This document shows positions 1 to 11,120 of a stretch of 64,000 nucleotides of DNA, in pieces. How positions within the stretch are numbered: position 1 is the stretch's first letter; each line of letters opens with the position of its first letter. The stretch spans positions 18,003,501 through 18,067,500 of the forward strand of contig JAILWY010000018.1 in the NCBI GenBank assembly GCA_022113835.1, given 5' to 3'. The notes beneath the pieces are model-generated. The model made no database searches, was not told where the DNA came from, and was given only the letters and a program-made list of their open reading frames with translations. A program made the position numbers and the translations under genes. Source of the DNA: Atopsyche davidsoni (Eukaryota; Arthropoda; Insecta; Trichoptera; Hydrobiosidae).

Positions 1-342
1 TGTTTTTTTTTTGTTTCGAAACATAAAAAGTGGAAGATAGATACTAAGCGCTCGTATAGTTGACATTCGACGTCTGATTCAGGAAGTTAGTCACAATGGA
101 ACAATGTACCTTACAATCCTTACCTAGTCAATAAAAACTTTATAGCGAAGTAGTCACTTCCAGCTATTGATTGAAAAGTGAATTGACAAGAACGTAACGA
201 GGCCCGTTGGCACGACTGTATTCGATTGTTTGTTTGTACTTCATACAGGAAAATACCAACTTTAATTTGTGTACTGTTATATTAAATACTGTTTGTTTGA
301 AAAGTGCTAAATGGTTTAAATAATTAATTAAACATTTTGCAG
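1..342. other. Intron of UNC5 gene A (partial)
   Basis: This is AT-rich DNA ending in an acceptor (tttgcag, AG at 341-342) just before the transmembrane exon. No coding exon is seen here. The ectodomain exons of gene A must lie left of the window. Confidence 0.7.
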
Positions 343-474
343 GAGGTGGGGAGGCATCTCTGTACATCGGTCTGGCAGTGGCTCTACTCTTACTACTCGT
401 AGTGACGGGACTGCTCTTCTATTTCCTGAGAAGAAAGGGTCGGGACCACTCTCTCTACAATATGGCGAGATCGG
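343..474 (+). CDS. unc-5: UNC5-A exon: transmembrane segment
   Basis: The acceptor AG is at 341-342 and the donor GTATGT at 475-480. The exon begins with two bases of a split codon and ends with one. It encodes GGEASLYIGLAVALLLLLVV and on to FYFLRRKGRDHSLYNMARS. Both boundary phases match the TM exon of gene B (63732-63875), and IGLAVAL and the RKG.D.S.YN..RS pattern are shared. This is the main evidence that the two genes are paralogues. Confidence 0.93.
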
Positions 475-2734
475 GTATGTTACTAGAATACTTCGGAAAT
501 TCAATATTTTTGACAGAGAGTACTTGGTGGAATTTAATTTTAATGTTTTTGAGTAAAATACTTGAGTGATTTTCCACATGTTCGTTTTTATTTGTGGCCG
601 GTTTTGCCAACCTTTCATGTTGGCATTGTTTACTCAAAACTATAGAATACTTCGCATATAATTAATTCATTTAATTGCTATAAATGCAAATTTCTTAATG
701 TTGTATTTCTTACTAGCTGATTTCCGCACGGAAATGTACCCCGAGACCGAGAAGAAGTCGCTGTCGTTGCAGCCGGATCTGACGCAGCATGGTCTGGGTG
801 GGGGCGGGGGCGGGGGAGGGGGGGCGGGCGCCGGAGGGGGGCCCCCTCCCGCCCCCGCGCCGCCCCCCCGCCGGCACAGCGAGCACCACTATGACGTGCC
901 GCACCTCAGTAACAGGTTTGTGTGCTGCAATGCTGATTTATGATCCGGTAAAGATTTAAAAAGTCAAAACTGCATAGTAATACATTATATTGTTTATATG
1001 ACAGTTACGCCCTGCCACTGGACCATCAGCCTAGCCCTTCCAGCGAAAGTGATAACTACGATAAAAAGCTCTACAGCGAATCCGACCATTCCACCACCAG
1101 CTGCTTCTCGAGTTGTAAGTAGAATTATAATTATTTTTTTATAATAAATATGATGTATTCTCAATCAAAATATAGTGATACTCACATTGATCGTTTACTC
1201 AGCCGAGTGCACGTTCGACGTGGCGAGCGAGTCGGTGACGCTGCCCACGCTGCCCTTGGCCGAGCTGGTGGGCTCGCCGAGCTGCAGCGTGGCGCGGTCA
1301 GCTGGCGCGGCTGGGGCACGTCTGGCTCTGGAGCACGCCGGCCTGGCGCTCAGCGTGCCCGAGGGCGCTCTCCCGCGCGCGCGTCGAGAGCTCCTGTGCC
1401 TCGCCTTGCTTCGAGACGACCGGTCGAGACCTGTGTTTGCCGAGGGTGAGTTCAAAAACTTCATTCCTTCGTAAAAGTCGCGAATCGGTATTCAGAGTTA
1501 CTTATAAATAATTTTTCGTCGAATAGGTATAACGCAGCTCAGCCCGGTGGTGAAAGTGGGCCCCCCGGGGGTGCAGCTCGGCAAGCCGGCGGTGCTGCAG
1601 ATGCCCCACTGCGCCAGCTTGCGCCGCGGATTCTGGAACCTCGCAGTGTACGCCCAGGGATCCGGGCAGGGCGTCTCCGCGTGGCGAAAGGTCGTCAGCT
1701 TGGGGCAGGAGACCATCAACACTCCCGTGTTCGCGCAGCTCGACGCGGACAGAGTCTATCTGGTCACTGATTTTTTTTCGACGTTTGTTCTGGCCGGAGA
1801 GAGTTTTAACGGAAAAGCTGTGAAGAGCCTGAAGCTCGCGGTGTACTCGCCCCTCTCGAACGACTCCGCGTCAACGGATTACTCTATAAGAGTTTACATC
1901 ATGGAGGACACTCCGTGCGCTCTTCTGTATTGCGCCGATCAGGAGAAGCGGTCCGGGGGAGTCCTCGTGGACGAGCCGAAGTCCCTGCGGTTTCAGGACG
2001 GAGGTTCCGATCTGTGCCTCCGCTTGGAAGAGATAGGCGCGGGCTGGAGAGCCAAGTCCGACTCTGATTATCGCGAGGTTCCATTTACGCGAATCTGGAG
2101 CTCGACCTCGAATTCCCTCCAGTGCAATTTCACTCTGGAGAGAACCGATTCGATAAACGATCTTCAGTTCAAAGTGGTAGCTTATCAAAAAGTAAATCCG
2201 TCGCATACGCAGACGTTTTCGATGAGATTCGACGACGAGTACCAGAACTGCAACTCGCCATTCAACGGAGTGAACGTGAATTACATTCACAGTAATTCTA
2301 ACTTGTACATCGACAACGTGGTCGAGAGCAAAACTCTCCCGGAGCGATCCCTATCGATTATCGACGAGGAAGTCCAAGCCTCGGCGCGCCAGAAGTCGAT
2401 GACGGTGAGCGATAAGGGAATAAACACGTGCATTGTCGATAACGTCACTCCGTTCAGGCTCTCCAAGTCGGTTAAGAAACAATTATGCGGCTGTCTGGAT
2501 CCGCCCAACTCGCGAGGCAACGACTGGAGGTTGTTGGCGCAGAAGCTGAACGTCGACAGGTATATTAACTTTTTCGCTACGAAAAGTTCCCCGACGGAGC
2601 ACATCCTGGACCTGTGGGAGTGCCGCCACCGCAACACGAGTGCCGTGGCGGACCTGGCGAACATCCTCCGCAGCATGGGGCGGACTGATGCCGTGAGAGT
2701 AATTGAATCCTGCTTGGGACCCAGTTGGCTGTAA
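343..2734 (+). CDS. unc-5: Netrin receptor UNC5, paralogue A (3' part: TM, ZU5, UPA, death domain)
   Basis: UNC5 proteins are single-pass plasma-membrane receptors that bind netrin and signal axon or cell repulsion through the cytoplasmic tail. Five exons join in phase: 343-474, 717-915, 1005-1114, 1203-1445, 1527-2734, giving 629 complete residues and a TAA stop at 2732-2734. Counting from the first whole codon (345), a hydrophobic segment spans about residues 4-28 and is followed by the stop-transfer RRKGRD. A Gly/Ala/Pro-rich juxtamembrane stretch follows. ZU5 starts about residue 148 (ECTFDVASESVTLP), UPA lies about 340-480 (IRVYIMEDTPCALLYC) and the death domain about 540-620 (GNDWRLLAQKLNVDRY; ILRSMGRTDAVRVIE). 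The length matches a normal UNC5 tail with no frameshift. Ectodomain exons are outside the window. A second UNC5 gene follows on the same strand 40 kb away. Whether it is the orthologue of the fly single-copy gene cannot be decided here. Confidence 0.95.
497..632 (+). mobile_element. Foldback MITE family 1, copy in gene A intron
   Basis: The segment starting with caatatttttgacagagag and containing gagtacttggtggaatt recurs, mostly inverted, at 9811-9975, 24130-24265 and 25690-25806. The copy begins about 22 bp after the donor of the TM exon and fills much of the 242-bp intron 475-716. Its far end reads ttgccaacctttcatgttgg, itself a small hairpin. No ORF is carried. It is probably a non-autonomous DNA element; the superfamily is not known. 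Confidence 0.6.
717..915 (+). CDS. unc-5: UNC5-A exon: Gly/Ala/Pro-rich juxtamembrane region
   Basis: The acceptor is ctag at 713-716 and the donor GTTTGT starts at 916. It encodes ADFRTEMYPETEKKSLSLQP, then a Gly run, an Ala/Pro run and RRHSEHHYDVPHLSN. It aligns with the start of the gene B exon at 63956 (DLDKKSL versus TEKKSL). The middle (about 797-872) is a run of G followed by a run of C, far from the base composition of its neighbours. The reading frame stays open, but the length of the run is likely to vary between individuals or assemblies. Confidence 0.88.
1005..1114 (+). CDS. unc-5: UNC5-A exon: cytoplasmic linker before ZU5
   Basis: The acceptor is gacag (AG at 1003-1004) and the donor GTAAGT starts at 1115. 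It encodes a Ser/Asp-rich linker including YALPLDHQPSPSSESDNYDK and ending STTSCFSS. Phase 2 in and phase 1 out join the neighbouring exons without a stop. No domain is recognised. Confidence 0.85.
1203..1445 (+). CDS. unc-5: UNC5-A exon: first half of ZU5 domain
   Basis: The acceptor is tttactcag (AG at 1201-1202) and the donor GTGAGT starts at 1446. It encodes ECTFDVASESVTLPTLPLAE and LALEHAGLALSVPEGALPRA, the ZU5 opening found in UNC5, ankyrin and ZO-1. The exon is very GC-rich compared with the flanking introns. ORFs in other frames across it are shadows. Confidence 0.92.
1527..2734 (+). CDS. unc-5: UNC5-A terminal exon: ZU5 end, UPA and death domain
   Basis: The acceptor is gaatag (AG at 1525-1526). 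The open frame runs to TAA at 2732-2734. The exon encodes the rest of ZU5 (GKPAVLQMPHCASLRRGFWN), the UPA domain that packs against ZU5 and death domain in the closed receptor, and a C-terminal death domain ending ESCLGPSWL. A stretch about 2200-2450 (GVNVNYIHSNSNLYIDNVVE) is a less conserved linker. One long exon for this part is a compact arrangement. Confidence 0.95.
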
Positions 2735-4560
2735 ATAATCGAAACAATCAAAAACCCTTGAATATCGATTTCTTTTATTAAATACGCTAGAACGTGAGAT
2801 TTCTATTACCAGATTGTAAAAGTATGTAATCTGTATTATCGTATTTATTCGCAAACCAACAATTTTTCATAAATGTATACAGTAATATTTTTATAAGCGA
2901 AATACGTGTGATGTAATGTAAATAACTTTGTATATGAAACAATCACACAGTTAATTAATAATATTCCAAAAATGTTTATCGTGGATAGATATAATAATTT
3001 ATTTTCATAGATACTTGAATTTGTAACCATACCTATTGAGTTTCATTCATTATTTTTAGAAGTATTTTTTTAAATGCTTTTAACTTTTAAATATATTTTA
3101 ATGTCAAGACAAACAAATATGATACGCCAAATGGTTACAGATTATACCTGACTTTCATGGATATGCGAATATTACTTATATGAGTATAAAATACATTTAA
3201 ATAAACGACATTTAAAGCCTTCAGTGGTGTAAATACAGCGATTACTCAATCAGTGATTATGTTGATCTCCCTACTGATAGGGTGGAAATTCTTGTTAACA
3301 TTTGAGTTAAGTTATTTAAGGATTATTTAAGAATCTTCATAGTCTTATAAAAGCCACCTATGGTCACAAGAAAATCGTTTCAGGAAGGATCCATTCATAT
3401 AATTTAAAATGCATTATTAAATATAGGATATTTGTTTTTAACACCGGACATTTTTGTTATTTTTGAAAACTACTACGTATAAATATAAACAATGATCTAC
3501 CATTAGACTTACAAATATTAATGAAATCGCATTTAGTTTGTATAAATTAGTTGTTATATTGTGCATACAAATGTCCTTATAGTAAAACTATACCCTTTTT
3601 GAAAAATATGTTTTATAGTTTTTTTACACAAATAGATCTAGATTAGATACCTGTGTGTATTTTATACATTACATAATTTATTATTTTTTTTATATATGTA
3701 CATAAGTTTTGTCTGTGATATATGATAATATAAATAATTGTTATACCAGGTAATCCATAAACTTAATAATTTTATAAAAAAATGTTTTTTTTTTACCTAA
3801 CCAAGAGTTCAAGTTGGCGTTCGCTCTGTCCCTCACATTGTATTTACTTGTGGCTGAATATGCTGATTTTCAACAAGACAAGAACACAAATCCTTTGTAT
3901 ATGAATGACTGCATCTTTATTCCCTCAGCGGAGAAAGATTTAGTCGCTTAATACTTTAAAGATTATATGAATTTGCTAACAGTATTTTTCCAACACCATA
4001 ACGGCTGTTTGGTGATTCATTCCCTAACATCCACTACAACTAGTAAAAATTGATCAACTGAAGCAAGAATATTAAAAATACGATGTATATTTGATATTAT
4101 AAAACAAAACTGAAATATAGTATAAGCTAGTTATTAATTTCACAATGTTCAAATTTACGATCCATGAAAATTAAAATATAGATTTATATATGGCGAGCAG
4201 AATAAGCTTACGATCTACAGGCCAGTATCCCGCTGCTTTTGAAACCCTATTTATGACTATAAAATTGAAACATCTTGAATCACTACACAGTGAGATAGAA
4301 TATCTTTATTATATTCTTCTAGAGTGTAAGCATTATTTCATGGTAAATTGTATAAAATAATAATTCAGTATTTATTGATTTTAAACACCTTGCACTAAAT
4401 CAACGTATATACTTCATATATGCTTTATTAATTTACTAGCAGAACTAAAATGTTAATCACATATATCTAAAAGAAGACTAGGTGCTAGTGACGACGATCA
4501 TGGTATGTAAAACTTAAAAAAATATTTATTTTGTAAAAAAATAAATAATGCTTAGTCATG
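2735..4560 (+). other. Gene A 3' UTR and AT-rich downstream DNA
   Basis: There is no coding signal. Possible poly(A) signals are ATTAAA at 2777-2782 and AATAAA at 3200-3205, with another AATAAA near 4540. None can be chosen from the sequence alone. Short ORFs on the minus strand here are AT-rich and without support. Confidence 0.5.
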
Positions 4561-7500
4561 CATGAAAGTAATAGATAACAAGCTTTTTAAAAATTATTTA
4601 TTATTATGGGCAGATGAAACAATACTTCAATAGTTCAAAATTAAAAGTAGCGTGGGTTTAAACCACTTTTGCTGCATAACCTGTTATTTCCTTTACCTCA
4701 AGATTTAAATATAAATCTAGAAGTTTTGTTAAAAAAAGTCATATATTTAAAAATTAAACAGAATTTTATTCGCTTGACGCATCGGACACCAAAAAAAATC
4801 AATCATCTACTTCAGTGTCAAATGACACGTCATTTTGAATAAATGAAAAAATAAAAAACGGTAAGGCAAAGTTCGTGTATTTTGGTAGACATCTTGAATG
4901 TTTTAGTGTATTTAGGTGATGATTTTCTTAATATTGCGAATGGCTGGACTATAAGACCGAATGGTCGCAGGACTTTCTTCGGCTCGCTCATCCCGCGGCG
5001 GCCGACAGGGCTGCTCGAGTAATAATTGACTTGGCCGAGATGCCCGCTACTAATTGTTGTTCTATTAGGGCCAAATGCCCAACTAATTGAATTGCCTGAG
5101 TGGATTTCTCCAAGGATCTTTTTTTCGATCCACCCCCCGTCCACAAGACAAGGTTTAAGCTTACAAAGTTGTTTATCTGAGAGTACGTGAAGAAATTCAA
5201 TAAAATAAATAGATAAATCGGGATTCTCAACTAATCAAATCTACAGTACACTTTTCTATTTAGCGTTACGATTTTGTTGAAATGGCTTTATGATGGTATA
5301 AAAATATCTATAAATGATTAGTATTATATGCATAATATAAGTATTATTAATATTACATAAATAAATGGCCACTTTCAAACAAACGCTGATTAAAAAAATC
5401 TGAAATATTTAAAAAAAATTGTATCTGTATCAAATTGTAAGATATACAATAACTTCTTGATTTTTATATTTAAACATGAAGTAAAAAAAATAATTTTATG
5501 AAAAAATGTAGCTTTAAGAAGTTCATGATTTAAGTCGTCTTTCGTATTTTTAATCAACCTATTTAATATTAACGAAGAATCGTAATGAAATTTTGTTTTG
5601 AAGTCTTGAAGAAGTTGATAGGAATGCTGCGAACCCACCCACAGGACTGAATATTTTCTCCCAGGAAATTGGATTTGGCAACAATTTAACGAAAGCCGGC
5701 AACAAGTTAGTCTTGTGTGGAGTTTTGATTGAAAATGTCACAGATTCTGTCGTGAACCTCCATCGGCTTGTCAAAAACATTACGCAACCGGTTTAAAATT
5801 CAAAATATTTTTTCCTCTACTTATTTTTAATAAAAAAATAACGGTTCCATTTTGATATAAACACTCGATTTCAAATATTATATATAATCAAGTACTAAAA
5901 TGCAATTATTAAAAAAAAATTCAAAGACAGTCTTAAAATAATAAATCCCAATTACAATGATCAGTGCAAGACAGCTCGAATCAATTGAGCTTTTGTCGTA
6001 TTTGTTTGTTGCGCGGAGAGAGTGCTAGGCGTAGAAATAATTATGACATTCCCATTCGTTACGCATTATGGATGACATTAGTTATTGACCCATTAATAAA
6101 ACTAGTGTCAGCATGCTGAACTTTGACACGTGCATGCTCGCTCGTTACATTAAAAACTGCTCTTAAACGTTTCTTTCTCGAGATCAATAAATTAATCGTA
6201 TTAAAAAGTATGCGGGACATATTTTTAAAACAAAAAAAAAATAATCACTATTGAATTCTGCTACCTTTTATCAGACAGATTTGCCATGTGTGAGATTTGA
6301 GAAGTATGATGGAGATGGCGTCAAAAAGTTGAAACAACACTTATAGCATTTTTTATAAAAAAATACTATAATCGAATCCCACGAAGTATTTTTAAGTTGA
6401 TTATTTAAATATGTTTTGGTATTAGATGAAAGAAAAGTGATTATTTATGCATTAAAGTATTTATCTATTAGGTGTCTATAGATAATTAAGTGTACTTACG
6501 GCAGAATTTTTATTGCCTCATTAAGAGCATATAAAGTAGTTTCCACAGTTGAGTTTAAACTGATAATACGTCATTGTAACAGTGGTTTCGTAGTAAAATG
6601 TGATAACAGTATTTATTTATAATAGCAGTTAAGCAAGCAGTTCATTTACAAAATATTGGGATATCATAATGAGATCTGTTGCTATGCAGTGGAGTTTAGC
6701 GCTAATGAAGCAGTTTTTAAGGATCTCCCTTTATAGAGGAAACTAACGGCCTTATTCCTTGGGAGAATATTACAGACCGCTCTTATGGCCTTTTACCAGA
6801 TCTGGTTGCGCATAGCAGAAGTGTGTAATTGGTGTGAAAATTATAATTGTGTAATAGGATCCTTCATACACTCTAAGAGTTGCAAGGTTCTGGGATGCAC
6901 TCTTCACGCAGCATTGGTTTTAAAATCTCATAATTGACTTGATCTCGGATAGGGATTTTCTTGGCTGCTGGGCTCTTAAAATATTATTTTTAAAGTAAAT
7001 ACGTTTCATAATTTCAGCTAATGCTATACGGTTTTACGGCTGAGAATATTACAGTAAAAAGTTTTATTTTAATAAAAAAAAGCACCCCTTAGTGAGATGT
7101 ACTTATACCAAAACTTTGTTGTTATTTAATCCAAACTTTCTTTTAAAGAATAATTGTTTCTTTATGCGGGAAGGTAGGTACTGTTAATCGACAATGCGGA
7201 AACTGTAAAGGCACTTGGGCTCTTCCCCTATTGAGGTTTATTGGCAAGGGAGCCTGAGGGGTTCATTGAATATTTCACAGCACCAATTGTTTACTCCGAA
7301 ACCTAGTCCAGAATGATCCGCTCTCAATGGCGGGAGGTACTCCGTTCAAAGCAAATAGAGAACACTGAGGGCATCCACAATAGGACAAGCTCCGACTTAA
7401 GCCATATGCGAGTATCACTATATAGCTTTGGACAAATAAGTCGCAAGATGGTTCATGATTTTTATGATGTGGAATTAAATATTCACGTTTTATTTATATT

Positions 7501-9810
7501 TTGTTAATGGTGATTTAATATCGCAGAAAAAGTTTTGAATAATTTAGCTATTTGCGTAAAATATTATTTATTCGTTTTTGATTTAATTTTGATGCATTTT
7601 GATTGCAGATATATATACACCGAATAATATCAAAGTTTTTTTGAACTTGTAGTTCTTTGTACATTATGTTGTATAACACATGCGGTGCGCCCTCTAAACA
7701 CAATATTTCGCTCCCTATTGAAGGTTTTTAAGGGTTTTCTTGCTGAAAAAGCTGCGGCTGTATTTGAAGGTTTTTCAGAACATCAAAAATAATTTGCTAC
7801 CTCAGTAGGCATGCATGGTGGAAGGGGTGGCAGGGAAGGTGGGTCTCGTTATTACGGTGTGGAGCCACCCCTACGCCGAGGATATGGCGGGGTGTTAAAG
7901 TGAGGTGCGACTCCCGTTGAGCTCATCTCATATTCGACTTTATTTACACCAGGGAGTGATTCATAAAATAATTAATGATTGTATGCTGATACGTGGTAAC
8001 TTAGAGACAACTAAAAAATAAAGCGAAGTTGAATATTTCAACTCACATTGACTTTGAATATCAAACATATATCTAGTAAAAACTTTGGTTTCAAAAAAAT
8101 CTATCAAAGTAGATTGATTGTTAACGCGCTAGTTAAAGTAGACTTTAGCTAGCTGAATTGTTGGAAAATATAGTTCAACCGCATATTGCCTTGAATATAA
8201 TATATATATTTTTATTATTATCATATTTTACAAATAATAGAGTATATGCTACAGCTACTATTTTGTAAAGCTTGTAGCGAAACTCCAATACACCGAATAA
8301 ACAAGACCGTAAACACAAGTTTAAATATCAACAGTTGACATTTTCCCATTAGCCCCCGAAAACAATTTTCGGAAAACCTTTCCCCCCCCCCTTCCCCCTC
8401 ATCACGTGATAACCTATTACAAATAACTTTTGTTGTTGTCAATCACAGCGCGAGTTCGATTTTATGCACGGCGTACCAGCGACGCACAAAAAGTTATCAG
8501 CTAAAAATAAACTATGAATACCTCGGAACGGAAAAATGTTGATCGAAAAAAAGAAAAAAAAGAACCTCGGGAATACAAAGAACAGCACAGCTTTTTTGGT
8601 TCGAATTTCGTTACTGGAAACTCGAGTAAGACTTGGATTATCGTTTATGTAATATTTGGTGTGTGTATTGTGTGGAGCAGTGCGCTGTAAGCCCTGACCT
8701 CAGTTTGCAGTTCCATTGTTCGAGGGACATTAAGAAGCCAGCATTTGCGTTTGTCGTTGGAGTGGCTGAAGAGCCGAGGGGGTCGGGCCAGGCATTGAGT
8801 CGCGATCACTAAGCCTTCCCTCGTCCACCCCACACTGTCGCAGCCGGGAGGGCCAGCACCCCCAGCTGAATGATTATGCAAATAACTGCCGGCATTTAAT
8901 GGACGGCTTGTATTTTCATGTTTTAAAGCCTCCCCAGTCTCTAGGCCGGGGTGCGGGGTATTTGCGCTTTTCAAAATCGTCAAACTATATCTAAAACCCA
9001 TCTAGAGCAATATCCTGTCGTATACTATACAAACGCAAAATGAATATTTATTAAATTATTCATTTGTGGTCGGTGTTGTTTATATTGCTAGACGTGATAC
9101 AAATAAGGATTATTTTACTAAAACTATCACTCATTGAATAGTATAAAAAATTGAAAAGCTGAACATGAAGCTTCCACAAGCGTCGTAACAGTCATTCGCT
9201 ACTTTGCAAACTGTTACAGGAGTACTAATTCACGTATCAAGCACACTCAACCAAAGCGGCTCTCTGGCGATACCTCGAGTAAGCCTCTGGCACTCGAGGG
9301 GGATGATATTGTGCATAATTAATGAATGAAGTGAAAGATAAATGGCGGAGGTCGGCCTTCACGCCTCCCCCGTGACCGTAACTCGAGCGGCTCGCTCGCT
9401 TAATGCCTGCCGCTCACCCGAATAAAGCTCCACCTTTCATACTTCATACAAAACTAACTCTCCTCTTTGTAACTTATTAAAATTTATAACAAACGTTAGA
9501 TACACCACAGCACTAGTATCTCTGCGTTAAAACTAGAGGCAAGCCAGAGACCAGAAACTATTCTATTATACGCTCTACGTGAGGTATTTAAGTGAAGCAC
9601 TTTAATTTTTAATAACTACACTGGAAGTGGAAAAAATCTGTACATGCAGAAATACATTGTATTCGTCCTTATATTGTTTTTTTGTAGCTCTAAAAGACCG
9701 TTTCCGTTTTACTTTTTAAAGTAACATTTTTGAATAAAATACTTCATCAAATTAATACTTATCAAACAGAGTGAATAAAACTGCCAATTTTGCTACACTA
9801 GCACTTTTAA
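4561..9810. other. Intergenic DNA with a few GC-richer islands
   Basis: No gene is recognised. Most is AT-rich. GC-richer patches at about 4900-5140, 7690-7910, 8690-8960 and 9290-9430 stand out and could be conserved regulatory DNA or old repeat 3' ends. A C-run lies near 8383-8398. The ORF-like stretch at 8645-9001 on the minus strand is explained by composition. Confidence 0.4.
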
Positions 9811-9975
9811 GAAATTCAATATTTTTTACAGAGAGTACTTGGTGGAATAATGCCAACGTGAAAGGCGAAACCGGTCACAAATAAAAAATAACATGAGGAA
9901 ATCACTCAAATATTTTATTAAAAAATATTAAAATGGAATTCCACCAAGTACTCTCTGTCAAAAATATTGATTTTT
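9811..9975 (-). mobile_element. Foldback MITE family 1, inverted copy
   Basis: The left arm (9817-9847) and right arm (9938-9969) are near-perfect inverted repeats built on cagagagtacttggtggaat. The middle includes cgaaaccggtcacaaataaa, which matches the copies at 497 and 25690. It forms a hairpin and has no ORF. Confidence 0.65.
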
Positions 9976-10823
9976 TTAAAGTAACCTTAACTAGATATAA
10001 AAGCAATGACATAAGATAGTTGACTTTTTCTAAGTCAGACTATTTGATTTATAATATTTTTTACATCTATATAATGCCAACTTTTTAAATATTCTTACTC
10101 CCTCTACGAACTAATATTTTACCATAATTAAAGTAATCACGCAGTGCGTTCTAAACGCCATCATCAAAATTTCGAATGCAGCTTTCATGTATGATATTCG
10201 GTAAATAAAAGTAAGCATAGACTTGTATATTTATTAAGTAATCTCGATGAAAAGTTGGATGTTTTGATGCTGCGAGTGGCGAGTAGGTTGGATATGTGAA
10301 ACAGTTTCAAAAGGTTTCCCGGAATCAATCTCGTAATGGTCTTTTCGGCGGAGGTTATCGCGTCCACTGTGTATCTACTATATATCTGTTTTGTGAATAT
10401 CTACTTTATTTTATTAATAAAAGTGATATTATACACAAAACGTACAAACATTATTAAAATTTATTGTGATACATCAAATCAAATATATTATTCTATCCTT
10501 TTGATCTTAAAAAAATATCTAAAATATTGGATTTAACAATTCTGTTTATACAATATCAATAACATTATTTTAAAGGGCTATTGAAGCACATTTTGAAAGG
10601 TATTAAGAAATAAAATGCATTTTTAAGAATTCGTCCATGCAACGACACATTAAAATCACTCATTTCTAGCAAGTAGTTCATAAAAATACGAAAAACACGA
10701 AATTATCAAAACCTTCAAATTATTTAACCTTAAGTATTAACTCATTTATTCGTCTATTAAATATTAAAAAAGATTTATTCGATTAGACTAGTAAATTATT
10801 GATCAAAAACTCAAACTATTAAT

Positions 10824-11120
10824 ATAATGATAAAAGTACCTGTGTATTTTGTCTTCACTTTGAGTTTATTAAAATTATTAGCATTACTAGTTTCGACCCA
10901 ATACACTGGGTCATCATCAGATGCTGAATTAAACTAGCAAAATATAAAAATAACATATGCTTAAATACAACTAACAGGATACTGGTAACAAGTATCTTGT
11001 TATTTTTATATTTTGCTAGTTTAGTTAAGTATCTGATGATGAAAAAATACAAAGGTACTTGTATCATTATAATAATGGATCTTCACGAATCAAATGCCTT
11101 GTCCCTCAACAAGATCAAAC
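10824..11120 (-). mobile_element. Foldback repeat with hammerhead-like motif, copy 1
   Basis: The ends ataatgataaaagtacc and ggtacttgtatcattat are inverted. An inner inverted pair (gctagtttaattcagcatc and its counterpart near 11020) adds a second hairpin. The + side tail (aatggatcttcacgaatcaa, then ttgtccctcaacaagat) is shared with the copies at 25369 and 47795. The minus strand carries CTGATGA, a hairpin and GAAA at 10880-10925. A non-autonomous element related to hammerhead-bearing Penelope-like or retrozyme elements is a possibility, not a proof. Confidence 0.55.
10880..10925 (-). ncRNA. Hammerhead-ribozyme-like motif
   Basis: Reading the minus strand: stem I AGCAT, core CTGATGA (10920-10914), one extra T, stem II GACCCA/TGGGTC closed by GTGTAT, core GAAA (10894-10891), a 2-bp stem III in CTAGT, A at the cleavage position, then stem I ATGCT. 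All three stems and both core boxes are in hammerhead order. The extra T before stem II and the tiny stem III are deviations; minimal stem III forms are known in retroelement hammerheads and are thought to act as dimers. No folding was run. Confidence 0.4.

Noticed and set aside
1871..2290. 139-aa minus-strand ORF
   Set aside because: It is antisense to the UPA-coding exon of UNC5-A and has no domain; the + strand product is clear.
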